In this document: piece after piece, positions 13,770-20,553 of the stretch | Position numbering within the stretch: position 1 is the first letter of the stretch | Layout of the letters: every line of letters starts with the position of its first letter | Assembly (NCBI GenBank): GCA_050873765.1 | Contig: JBNMJK010000046.1 | Location: 1-20,553, forward strand | Length of the DNA stretch: 20,553 nt | Reading direction: 5' to 3' | Source: Sodaliphilus sp050873765 | GTDB taxonomy: Bacteria > Bacteroidota > Bacteroidia > Bacteroidales > Muribaculaceae | Notes under the pieces: model-generated | Told to the model about the DNA's origin: nothing | The model's database searches: none | Seen by the model: only the letters and a program-made list of their open reading frames with translations | Position numbers and translations under genes: made by a program

Positions 13770-14723
13770 TTATCGCAGAATGAGTCTGGCTATGCGCGAG
13801 GCGCCACGATGCCCACGCACAATGTGGCGGTAAAGCAGGGGCACGGCAAAGCGTGCCAGCAAGTGGCCGTGGGCCAGACGATGATAAGCCGGCGTATAAA
13901 GCTCGGTGGCGGCTTCTGTATAGCCTTCACGCTCATAATGCGCCGCCAGCACCACGCGCCGCCAGTCGATAAGGCGCAGCAGCCGGCGCTTGTCGGGGTT
14001 CGTCCACTGGCTCACCCAGTGCTGTGCCTCATCGAGCACGTGTTCCCATTTGCCTTGTCGGTCGGCGAAGTTGGTGCCTGTGATAGAGGCGGCGCCACTG
14101 TCGTAGATATCCACGAGGGGCTTATCGATGAAGGCGATTTTAGGCTCGTGCAGCAGCAGCCTCACGCCAAGTTCCCAGTCGTTCCACTGCAGAATCTGGC
14201 TGTTCCACCCGTCAGTAGCCGCAAAGAAGGAGGTGCGCACGGCATAACGCTGCGTGGCGAGAATGCTGTGCAATATGTGGTTGGCAAAGGGATCGGTGGT
14301 CAAGAACGGCAGGATATGGCTTTCGCCATGAAGGCCATGCCAGCGCGCTTTCACCGCCACGATGTCGGGAGGCGAAGCGGCTGCCTCCAGCCGAGAGATC
14401 GCACCATCGTATTCCTCCACAAGGGTAGGCGCCATGGTGTCGTCGCTGTCGAAAAAAAGGGTCCATTCGCCACGCACAAGGCTGAATCCCTTGGTGCGGG
14501 CTGCCGGTGCGCTGTGCATCTGCTCTTGTGTCACCACCACCTCAAAGTCGGCCTGCGAGTGCTGCGCCTGAAAATCCTTCAGCACGCGCAGGGTGTCATC
14601 GGTGCTGAAATTATCCACCAGCACCACCTGGAGCGGACGGTGTGTCTGCGCCAGCACAGACTGGAGCGTGGCGTTCACCTTTTGTGCGCGGTTATATACG
14701 GGTATGACTATACTAAACAGCAT
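13770..14723 (-). CDS. Glycosyltransferase family 2
   Basis: The 317-residue protein is a GT-A fold family 2 enzyme: FSIVIPVYNR (3-12), VDNFSTDDT (36-44), and the metal/nucleotide motif FFDSDD (90-95). LQWNDWELGVRLL (near 190) stands in for the family's acidic ED/D motif. No membrane segment is evident, so it should act at the cytosolic face of the inner membrane with a nucleotide sugar. The acceptor (LPS/O-antigen, capsule, glycolipid) cannot be read from sequence. It is divergent from the second glycosyltransferase (79 bases between ATGs), and the two may share a regulatory region. C-terminal Arg-rich residues (RGHRGASRIARLILR) could bind membrane lipid. Confidence 0.9.
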   Translation of the reverse strand: MLFSIVIPVYNRAQKVNATLQSVLAQTHRPLQVVLVDNFSTDDTLRVLKDFQAQHSQADFEVVVTQEQMHSAPAARTKGFSLVRGEWTLFFDSDDTMAPTLVEEYDGAISRLEAAASPPDIVAVKARWHGLHGESHILPFLTTDPFANHILHSILATQRYAVRTSFFAATDGWNSQILQWNDWELGVRLLLHEPKIAFIDKPLVDIYDSGAASITGTNFADRQGKWEHVLDEAQHWVSQWTNPDKRRLLRLIDWRRVVLAAHYEREGYTEAATELYTPAYHRLAHGHLLARFAVPLLYRHIVRGHRGASRIARLILR

Positions 14724-14744
14724 TTTTCTCTACAATTAGCAGCA

Positions 14745-14752
14745 CAAAGATA
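14745..14752 (-). promoter_or_regulatory. -7 box for the minus-strand glycosyltransferase gene
   Basis: Minus-strand TATCTTTG (14752 to 14745) lies 21 bases before the ATG at 14723 and matches TAnnTTTG. The -33 element is weak. Confidence 0.45.
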
Positions 14753-14785
14753 ACACTAAATTCAAGATTTTCTGAAAAAATCAAT

Positions 14786-14793
14786 TATCTTTG
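14786..14793 (+). promoter_or_regulatory. -7 box for the plus-strand glycosyltransferase gene; decides its start
   Basis: Plus-strand TATCTTTG ends 9 bases before the ATG at 14803. It overlaps a possible TTG start at 14791, so translation from TTG is impossible if this promoter is used. Transcription would begin near 14799-14801, making the mRNA almost leaderless. Confidence 0.5.
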
Positions 14794-14802
14794 ACGCTGT
14801 AT

Positions 14803-15615
14803 ATGACACTTCAACTTCTCATCTGCACCTTTGGTGATGGAATATTGCGTATTCCCGACCTATTGCTGCCGCCTATCCACGGGGTCAGCTACTTAGTGTC
14901 GTGGCAGCACGACCACGGCTACACGCCCTGTGCACTGCCTGCCGAGGTGGTTTCACGGCCTGATGTGGAGGTGGTGACTTTGCCTGGACGTGGGCTGAGC
15001 CGAAACCGTAACAACTGCCTGCGGCATGCCTCTGCCGACCTCTGCCTCATCTGCGACGACGACTGCCGCTACACGCCGGAGGGGCTGCAAGCCATTATCA
15101 GCACTTTTGAGCGTCACCCTGAAGTGGACTTGGCCACATTTATCGCCAAAAACAGCGCAGATGCCAAGTTCTATCCGCAGCGCAGTTTCAATCTCAATGA
15201 AAAAGTGCGTAATTACTATGTGATGTCGATTGAGATGGCGTTTCGCCGCACATCGGTGGCGGGCAAGGTGGCTTTCAACGAGCACTTCGGACTGGGCGCC
15301 GACCTGTTTGGCGCTGGCGAGGAGGCTATTTTCATCAGTAGCGCAATGAGCCACGGCCTTCACTGCCAGTATTTTCCCGTGCAGGTGGTAGAGCATATCG
15401 GGCCCACCACCTCCACCTCACGCCGTGCCGACGACAAGGTGCTGCGCGCCGATGGCGCCATTCTCTACCACAGTTTCCGCCGCACCATGTGGCTGCGGCT
15501 GCCACTGATGGCCTGGCGCAAGCATCGGGCCGGCGTGCCATTCATCCATGCCTTCACCTGCATCTGGCAGGGCATAAAGGAAATGCGCCAACTCACGGCG
15601 GCGGGCTTGGTTTAG
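14803..15615 (+). CDS. Glycosyltransferase family 2 (GT-A) protein
   Basis: With ATG at 14803 the protein has 270 residues. Residues 3-30 hold an unusual first strand (LQLLICTFGDGILRI), and LICDDDCRY (82-90) supplies the DxD-type motif. PGRGLSRNRNNCLRHA (61-76) is the usual GT2 nucleotide-side segment, and FGLGADLFGAGEEAIF supplies the acidic catalytic motif near residue 170. The DxD and GAGEE pattern support an active family 2 enzyme of the compact Bacteroidota kind. Sugar and acceptor are unknown. The stop overlaps the stop of the convergent small membrane-protein gene by 4 bases. It is probably involved in surface glycan synthesis like its divergent neighbour. Confidence 0.85.
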   Translation: MTLQLLICTFGDGILRIPDLLLPPIHGVSYLVSWQHDHGYTPCALPAEVVSRPDVEVVTLPGRGLSRNRNNCLRHASADLCLICDDDCRYTPEGLQAIISTFERHPEVDLATFIAKNSADAKFYPQRSFNLNEKVRNYYVMSIEMAFRRTSVAGKVAFNEHFGLGADLFGAGEEAIFISSAMSHGLHCQYFPVQVVEHIGPTTSTSRRADDKVLRADGAILYHSFRRTMWLRLPLMAWRKHRAGVPFIHAFTCIWQGIKEMRQLTAAGLV

Positions 15616-16058
15616 CTTGAGCACGGCACTTGCGTAAGGCGGAAAAACCGATGGCGAATCATCCACACCCTGATGGCCCACAGCACGAAAAAACCGTTCG
15701 ACACCACGTCGTACACCGTGCCCCAAGGCGCAGGGAGCGTGAAGAAGAAACTCGCCAGCCACAGCAGCAGGTCGATGTCGAAAAGCAGGTTCCACACTCG
15801 CTCTCGGCTGCTGAACTCCACCACCATGTGCTCATCATCGTCGGGCACCACCACCTTTTTCTCGCCCTGCACACAGGGCTGCCATTTACCAAGGGGCACA
15901 CAAAACCGCACCCCTAAGCTGTACACGCCTTTGGGAAGCTCAATCCTCACCTCCTTGCCGCGCATCAAGCCTATGGGCCGTCCGCCTATAAGCACCCAGA
16001 ATGGAATGGGCATTGGTATCACGCCACTTTGGCGATGCCGAAGCGTAATCACTGCCAT
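15612..16058 (-). CDS. Small membrane protein with beta-rich N-terminus and two membrane helices; function unknown
   Basis: The 148-residue protein is not one I recognise. Residues about 15-50 (WVLIGGRPIGLM, then EVRIELPKGVYSLGVRF) read like a short PEGA-like beta unit: a Gly turn followed by a 'lpkGvYsL' strand. Residues 70-80 continue in polar strands (KKVVVPDDDEHMVVEF). Two hydrophobic segments follow, about 93-110 (LLFDIDLLLWLASFFF) and 117-134 (VVSNGFFVLWAIRVW), so it sits in the inner membrane. The initiator could be the ATG at 16058 or the MPIP Met further in. The start lies 4 bases after the stop of the upstream EEP-family gene, so the two are almost certainly one transcript. No function is assigned. 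Confidence 0.7.
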   Translation of the reverse strand: MAVITLRHRQSGVIPMPIPFWVLIGGRPIGLMRGKEVRIELPKGVYSLGVRFCVPLGKWQPCVQGEKKVVVPDDDEHMVVEFSSRERVWNLLFDIDLLLWLASFFFTLPAPWGTVYDVVSNGFFVLWAIRVWMIRHRFFRLTQVPCSS

Positions 16059-16062
16059 GGCT

Positions 16063-17136
16063 CTACTTGGCCACCTCTTTCACAAGATAGATTTGTGTGG
16101 GGAAGTGGTCGCTGTAGCCATTGAGAAACACGCCGCCTGAATAGGTGCGCAGCGGATAACCCTGGCGGTCGCCGTCGGTGGTGCGTAAAAATTCCTTATT
16201 GAGCACGTCGGCACGCACGAAGGTGAGCTGTGGCTTATCCTTGCCGCTGTAATGCTTCACAAAGTAGCCGTTCATCACTATCTGGTCGAACAGATTCCAC
16301 GAGCCGCGATAGGCCAGCGTGCCAATACCTTTGGCCAACTTCTCCCAGAAGGGGTTGTAGAGGTCGCTCATGGTGTGCACGTCCTTGATGTTGGGCATGG
16401 CTTTCAGCACCTCGGCGCAACTCTTGTTCATCGGGTCGTCGTTCAAGTCGCCCATAAATATGATGCCCTGGTTGGGATCTACGGCAAGCAGCGAGTCGAT
16501 GGTGCGGCGAGCCATTGCGGCTGCGGCCTCACGCAGATAGCTGCTGCGCTCCTCGCCACCGAGGCGCGAAGGCCAGTGGTTCACCAGCACACTCACTTTT
16601 TCACCAGCGAGCATACCCGTCACGCACAACTGGTCGCGAGTGCGGAAAGTGGGGTTGTTTGGCACGGTGAGGCGCTGGTTGGTCACGTTCAGCACCTTGA
16701 AGTAGCGTGGGTTGTAAAGCAAGCCCACATCAATGCCACGGCGGTCAGGGCTGTCGTGGTGCACAATCTGCAAGTGCCAAGGCTTAATCTCGGGCTGTTT
16801 CACCAGGTCTTGGAGCACAGTGATGTTCTCCACCTCCGACACACCCACAATCACAGGGCCGCCAGGTGTAGATTTGGTGGCCATCTGGCTGATGGCGTAT
16901 GCCAAGTTGTGCTGCTTAGCCCAGTATTTCTGGTGGTTCCATTGGCGTGCGCCGCCAGGCGAGAACTCCACATCGTAGTTGCCATTGTTGTTAATGGTGT
17001 CGAACAAGTTTTCAAGGTTGTAGAAAGCGATGCCATACATGCTGAACCGCTTGCCTTGTGTTGAGTCTTGCGCGCTGGTGCGGAACACAGAAATCAGGCA
17101 CACCAGTGCCAGAGCGAAGCACATTATCTTTTTCAT
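16063..17136 (-). CDS. Exported endonuclease/exonuclease/phosphatase-family protein
   Basis: From ATG 17136 the protein has 357 residues. A type I signal peptide, MKKIMCFALALVCLISVFRT then SA, is predicted to be cut before Gln23. The EEP fold motifs are all present: FYNLENLFD (38-46; Glu42 metal ligand), the HHDSPDRRGIDVGLLY loop, VNHWPSRLGG (His of the catalytic pair), MGDLNDDP (Asp-x-Asn) and YSDHFPTQIY at the C-terminus. It should cleave phosphodiesters or phosphomonoesters (nucleic acid or phospho-lipid) in the periplasm; the substrate is unreadable. The longer frame to 17202 adds 22 residues lying inside the promoter leader and is rejected. Cotranscribed with the 148-residue membrane protein. 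Confidence 0.9.
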   Translation of the reverse strand: MKKIMCFALALVCLISVFRTSAQDSTQGKRFSMYGIAFYNLENLFDTINNNGNYDVEFSPGGARQWNHQKYWAKQHNLAYAISQMATKSTPGGPVIVGVSEVENITVLQDLVKQPEIKPWHLQIVHHDSPDRRGIDVGLLYNPRYFKVLNVTNQRLTVPNNPTFRTRDQLCVTGMLAGEKVSVLVNHWPSRLGGEERSSYLREAAAAMARRTIDSLLAVDPNQGIIFMGDLNDDPMNKSCAEVLKAMPNIKDVHTMSDLYNPFWEKLAKGIGTLAYRGSWNLFDQIVMNGYFVKHYSGKDKPQLTFVRADVLNKEFLRTTDGDRQGYPLRTYSGGVFLNGYSDHFPTQIYLVKEVAK

Positions 17137-17199
17137 TGCTGTCAAAAAATATATACGTTTACGATTTATAATTAGTTGGTCTATTTTTAGTTGAATTTC

Positions 17200-17231
17200 C
17201 AAAAATAGTGCAAATTTCCCAATTCCACAAA
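17200..17231 (-). promoter_or_regulatory. Near-consensus Bacteroidota promoter for the EEP gene
   Basis: Minus-strand TTTG (17231 to 17228) and TATTTTTG (17207 to 17200) are separated by 20 bases. The box would start transcripts near 17193, giving a leader of about 57 bases before the ATG at 17136. This supports that start. Confidence 0.7.
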
Positions 17232-17282
17232 TAAAAAGCAGCGGCAGCGGCAGAAAATTGACGACGCGCGACCGATGCAGTG

Positions 17283-19109
17283 CTATGGGCGCGAGTGGGA
17301 GGCACGCATCACGGCATCGTAGTCCACATGGTCGTAGAGAATACGCTTCCGTGGGGTGAAGCGTGGCGAGGTCACGTCGCGCTCAGGGCGGTAATACTCG
17401 GTGTTCACCCGGCCAAGGCGCAGCAGTGTCTGCCCCACGTTGTCGGTCATGAACGGGCGGTGCACGGCAGCCTGGATTTCACCCACTATTTCGGGGTGGA
17501 GCTGTTTGTAGCGGTCGGAGCACCAGATCACAAACGGCACCTCATTCTGATGGCGGAGCATATTGGCCGACGGGGAGTACGACACTTGGCGGCCACGCTG
17601 GTCGCGGTAGTCGTATATTTCCTCGCCATGGTCGCTCATATACACCACCACGGCGTTTTTGTGGCGGTAGAGGTCGAAGATGCGTCCCATCACCGCATCG
17701 TTGTAGAGTGTGGCGTTGTCGTAGGAGGCTATCGACCATTTCTTCTTGGAGTCGAGCCAAGGCTCGGTGCGCTTGATGTCGGTAGAGCGGTATTTGTCAT
17801 ACGCGCTGCCCTTGGGATAGCGGCGAGTGAACGACACATGCTGCCCCATCAGGTGAAACACCACCAAGTTGAGCCGCTTTGTGGGCTTCACGGTTTTCTG
17901 GAAGTCGTCCACAAGCTGCATATCGTAGGTGAAGGTGGAGTCGTTGGTGGCGGTGTACGAAAGGCGCTCTATTTCGGGATTGTAGATAAAGGCATTCACC
18001 GTGATGGTGTAGAGGCGCTTGGTCATGTAGGTGCGCTGCATGTCCCACATCCACACATCGTAGCCGGCGCGCTTGAATATGGTGGTGAAATTGGGGTGGT
18101 CGAACCAATTTTCACCATCGCCCACGCTGTTGATGCTGAAGGTGTTTTTCTCCACCACGGAGGTCACGTTCTCCTGCGCCACCACGTCGGTAAACACGAA
18201 AAGGTTGCCGCGGTCGCGCTCCCGCTCCATGCAGGGTGTGGTGAGGGTGCCATAGCCGTAAAGGCTTGCGTGGTGCTTATTGTAGCTCTCGCCGAGCACA
18301 TACACCACCGTGAGCGAGTCGGCCGCGTCCTCCTCCACCTTGGGCGAGGTGTGATACACCTTCTCTGCTTGCCGCAAGGCATAGTCCACATCGTTGTCGA
18401 ACGCCCGTAGCGAATTGATGGCGTGCAGGCTCTGCGACCATGGGTCGAGCGAGTCGTAGGGAAAATAGTGACGCCAGGTGTAGATTTGCGCTGAATTGCG
18501 GCAGCACAGCAGCCATGCGTGGCACACCACCATCAGCGCGAGGCCCACCACGGTGCACACGCCTGCAAGCCAAGTGAAGAGGCGGGTGTTCAACTTCCTG
18601 CGCAGGAAGCCGGCTATGGCGTGGCGCTTCCATTCGCACACGCCTATCACCACTGCCATCACAAAGTCGAGCAGGTAGCTCAACTGGCTGGCGCTGGTGA
18701 GCATATAGGTGTCGATGAATTCTGAACTTTCCTTGGGGTTGGTCTCCACCAGCACGGTGAGTGTCTGCTGCGAGATGCACATGTCGAAGTTGAGCGCCAA
18801 AAACAGCGTGATGCCCATCAGTGCCCAGAACAGAGCGTAGAGCAACGCCTTCACCGCCACTTTTGCCCAGCGCCGTTTAGCGGCGTAAACCAGGCAGGTG
18901 GCCACATACACCACAGCAAACTCGATACCGAGCCCCTGAGCGAACTGAAGCGTCTGCTCCAGGCGGTCGTCGAGAATGTAGCACATCCAGTGGATAGGCT
19001 GCTCTATGCACATCAAAAACACTAATATGAAAAACACTGGCTCCGCCTTCACAGGCCGAGTCAACTTCTTCATCCACGAGTAAATACGTTCAAAAAAACT
19101 ATGCATCAT
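17283..19109 (-). CDS. Phosphoethanolamine transferase-like inner-membrane sulfatase-fold protein
   Basis: With start at 19109 the protein has 608 residues (19106, one codon later, is equally possible). The first third has five membrane helices, as in EptA-type enzymes. The periplasmic sulfatase-fold domain has VVYVLGESYNKHHASLYGY (Glu metal ligand), QENVTSVVEKNTFS (candidate Thr nucleophile), HLMGQHVSFTRRYP, YMSDHGEEIYD (metal Asp-His) and RHQNEVPFVIW. These are the conserved points of EptA/CptA-family phosphoethanolamine transferases, which decorate lipid A or core LPS. The acceptor here is inferred. A longer frame to 19196 would add another hydrophobic helix, but the likely promoter lies inside it, so I rejected it. 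Confidence 0.85.
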   Translation of the reverse strand: MMHSFFERIYSWMKKLTRPVKAEPVFFILVFLMCIEQPIHWMCYILDDRLEQTLQFAQGLGIEFAVVYVATCLVYAAKRRWAKVAVKALLYALFWALMGITLFLALNFDMCISQQTLTVLVETNPKESSEFIDTYMLTSASQLSYLLDFVMAVVIGVCEWKRHAIAGFLRRKLNTRLFTWLAGVCTVVGLALMVVCHAWLLCCRNSAQIYTWRHYFPYDSLDPWSQSLHAINSLRAFDNDVDYALRQAEKVYHTSPKVEEDAADSLTVVYVLGESYNKHHASLYGYGTLTTPCMERERDRGNLFVFTDVVAQENVTSVVEKNTFSINSVGDGENWFDHPNFTTIFKRAGYDVWMWDMQRTYMTKRLYTITVNAFIYNPEIERLSYTATNDSTFTYDMQLVDDFQKTVKPTKRLNLVVFHLMGQHVSFTRRYPKGSAYDKYRSTDIKRTEPWLDSKKKWSIASYDNATLYNDAVMGRIFDLYRHKNAVVVYMSDHGEEIYDYRDQRGRQVSYSPSANMLRHQNEVPFVIWCSDRYKQLHPEIVGEIQAAVHRPFMTDNVGQTLLRLGRVNTEYYRPERDVTSPRFTPRKRILYDHVDYDAVMRASHSRP

Positions 19110-19133
19110 CTTCCGCAATAACAAAAATGCCCA

Positions 19134-19141
19134 CAAAATTA
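19134..19141 (-). promoter_or_regulatory. -7 box for the phosphoethanolamine transferase-like gene
   Basis: Minus-strand TAATTTTG (19141 to 19134) matches TAnnTTTG, 24 bases before the ATG at 19109. A TTTC-type element sits about 20 bases further upstream. It lies inside the longer possible reading frame and so favours the 19109 start. Confidence 0.45.
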
Positions 19142-19218
19142 CAAAAAAGATGCAAGACATCGAAATCACACTCACCCACAGCCAACTTCCAACCACAAAA
19201 ATTTTGATAAAAAAGAAA

Positions 19219-19249
19219 TTTGGCCCATTCGGAATTTATTGTAAATTTG
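19219..19249 (+). promoter_or_regulatory. Consensus Bacteroidota promoter for the DUF4143 ATPase gene
   Basis: TTTG (19219-19222) and TAAATTTG (19242-19249) are separated by 19 bases, an exact TTTG / TAnnTTTG match. Transcription would begin near 19256, about 32 bases before the ATG at 19288. GTAAATTT occurs twice, at 19241 and 19252, one helical turn apart. Confidence 0.75.
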
Positions 19250-19287
19250 CAGTAAATTTCAGATTGAACCTAATAACCCTCTCAAAT

Positions 19288-20550
19288 ATGGAACATTACA
19301 TCAATCGCAAAATGTATCTTCAGAAGCTCATCAATAGGCGTAACAATGGCGAAGTGAAAGTTATCACAGGCTCCAGACGGTGCGGGAAATCGTGGCTATT
19401 GAGCAAAATATACACAGATTGGCTCATTCAACAAGGAGTTGACAAAGAAAATATTATCCTTATCACTTTCGACACCGATGACCTTGATGAAACGAGGGAT
19501 CTTACAGACAAAGACAACCTAAAAGCATATCTTCGCGAAAAAATCACCAGCGACAGCGAACAATACTATGTGTTTCTTGATGAGATTCAAGAAGTGAATG
19601 GTTTTGAGAAAATTGTGAATGGACTGAACAAGAAGGACAATGTGGATGTGTACGTGACTGGTTCAAATTCAAGATTTCTTTCAAGCGACATCAACACCCT
19701 TTTTCGAGGCAGAGGCGATGAAGTGCGGGTCTACCCATTGTCATTCAAGGAGTTTTGTAGTAACCGCAACGAGCCAATTGCCACTCTTTGGAAAGAATAC
19801 TACACATTTGGCGGTATGCCTGGACTCTTGCGACACAAAACCCCTGAGCAGAAAACCACCTACCTCCAACGACTTTGGACCAAAACATATATCGCCGATG
19901 TGGTGGAACGACAAAATATCAAAAACCAACAAGCACTTGAAGCACTGGTCGATACGCTCTGTTCCTCTATTGGATCGCTAAACAACCCCCACAAGATAGC
20001 GAACACTATCGCAACTCTGCAAAAGGTGAAAATCAGTTCCGAAACCATAAACACGTACCTTGGCTACCTTGAAGACGCTTACCTTTTCACAGGCGCAAAG
20101 CGATACAACATCAAGGGAAGAAGATATTTTGAATCAATACAAAAATACTACGCTGTGGACGTGGGGCTGAGAAATGCACGACTCAATTATCGCCAGCAAG
20201 AAATCACGCATATTATGGAAAATATAATTTTCAACGAATTATGTATCAGAGGATTTAGTGTCGATATTGGCGTGGTTGAAAAGCGCGAAATGGTGAATGG
20301 CAAGTCGAAATACAAGCAATATGAGGTGGACTTCATTGCCACTAACGGCTCTGAAAAATACTACATACAATCGGCTTACGCACTTCACGATGATAAAAAA
20401 CGTGAACAAGAGCTCGCTTCGCTCAAGCGCATCGACGACTCATTCAAGAAAATCATCGTTGTAGGCGACGACATCGCTGCTTATACCGACGACAACGGCT
20501 TCACTTTTATCGGTCTGTTTGAATTTCTCACCTCCGATAAGGTGATGTAA
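19288..20550 (+). CDS. AAA-type ATPase with C-terminal DUF4143 domain
   Basis: From ATG 19288 the protein has 420 residues. The AAA_14-type ATPase has Walker A GSRRCGKS (28-35), Walker B YVFLDEIQ (94-101), and VTGSNSRF (123-130) as the sensor strand. The DUF4143 part (from about 200) has ENIIFNEL and YEVDFIA followed by YYIQSAYAL, a PD-(D/E)xK-nuclease-like layout in which the usual E-x-K is Q-S-A, so nuclease activity is doubtful. These proteins are common in gut Bacteroidales, usually alone and often in many copies; their role is unknown. The longer frame to 19150 has no start signal and would contain the promoter. The gene is AT-richer than its neighbours and complete within the window. 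Confidence 0.92.
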   Translation: MEHYINRKMYLQKLINRRNNGEVKVITGSRRCGKSWLLSKIYTDWLIQQGVDKENIILITFDTDDLDETRDLTDKDNLKAYLREKITSDSEQYYVFLDEIQEVNGFEKIVNGLNKKDNVDVYVTGSNSRFLSSDINTLFRGRGDEVRVYPLSFKEFCSNRNEPIATLWKEYYTFGGMPGLLRHKTPEQKTTYLQRLWTKTYIADVVERQNIKNQQALEALVDTLCSSIGSLNNPHKIANTIATLQKVKISSETINTYLGYLEDAYLFTGAKRYNIKGRRYFESIQKYYAVDVGLRNARLNYRQQEITHIMENIIFNELCIRGFSVDIGVVEKREMVNGKSKYKQYEVDFIATNGSEKYYIQSAYALHDDKKREQELASLKRIDDSFKKIIVVGDDIAAYTDDNGFTFIGLFEFLTSDKVM

Positions 20551-20553
20551 CAG

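Noticed and set aside
17280..18410. Long open frame of 376 codons on the plus strand opposite the phosphoethanolamine-transferase-like gene
   Set aside because: It is His/Val/Gly-rich with no recognisable domain, no promoter, and lies entirely under a gene with strong family motifs. It is a codon-bias shadow.
19110..19196. Longer N-terminus for the phosphoethanolamine transferase, adding a helix-like hydrophobic stretch
   Set aside because: Five membrane helices are already present, and a -7 box lies inside the extension. It remains a minor alternative.

Overview
This window looks like chromosomal DNA of a Bacteroidota bacterium, order Bacteroidales; Prevotellaceae or Muribaculaceae would fit, but I cannot place it further. 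Three lines support this. Protein families are typical of the group (Upp, MutS, RibF, a type II glutaminyl-cyclase-like M28 lipoprotein). Promoters repeatedly carry the Bacteroidota -7 box TAnnTTTG, several with TTTG 19-20 bases upstream. Shine-Dalgarno sequences are weak. Most genes are fairly GC-rich and lie in AT-rich spacers. No tRNA, rRNA, CRISPR array, insertion sequence or integrase was seen.

Layout, left to right. Bases 1-490 hold the start of an AbiEi-like antitoxin gene (DUF6088 type) cut by the window edge, with a duplicated inverted-repeat operator behind it. Then come frr (ribosome recycling factor), a cytosolic M16 zinc peptidase and, translationally coupled upstream of it, an XRE/S24 repressor-like regulator, all on the minus strand. 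A plus-strand sodium:alanine symporter gene follows, convergent with upp. Next, all minus strand, are mutS, an AlbA_2/Schlafen-type ATP-binding regulator, ribF, a HAD phosphatase, an SDR oxidoreductase, a glutaminyl-cyclase-like lipoprotein and a family 2 glycosyltransferase. A second glycosyltransferase is divergent (plus). It converges with, and overlaps by 4 bases, a small two-helix membrane protein gene that is co-directional with an exported endonuclease/exonuclease/phosphatase-family protein. A phosphoethanolamine-transferase-like sulfatase-fold membrane enzyme follows, and a divergent AAA/DUF4143 ATPase ends the window.

Most of the window is housekeeping: translation recycling, uracil salvage, mismatch repair, flavin cofactors and envelope synthesis. 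Three accessory genes, visibly more AT-rich and with different codon use, sit at positions between them: the AbiEi-like antitoxin (left edge), the AlbA_2 protein (directly behind ribF) and the DUF4143 ATPase (right edge). I did not find a clearly new multi-gene system. The best leads are the double operator of the antitoxin, the overlapping XRE/S24-M16 pair with operator-like repeats over its promoter, an intrinsic terminator placed just before the HAD-ribF genes, and an in-frame repeat linker in the AlbA_2 protein. The glutaminyl-cyclase-like lipoprotein and the nearby exported EEP protein, whose predicted mature N-terminus is Gln, fit the known Bacteroidota N-terminal pyroglutamate theme.
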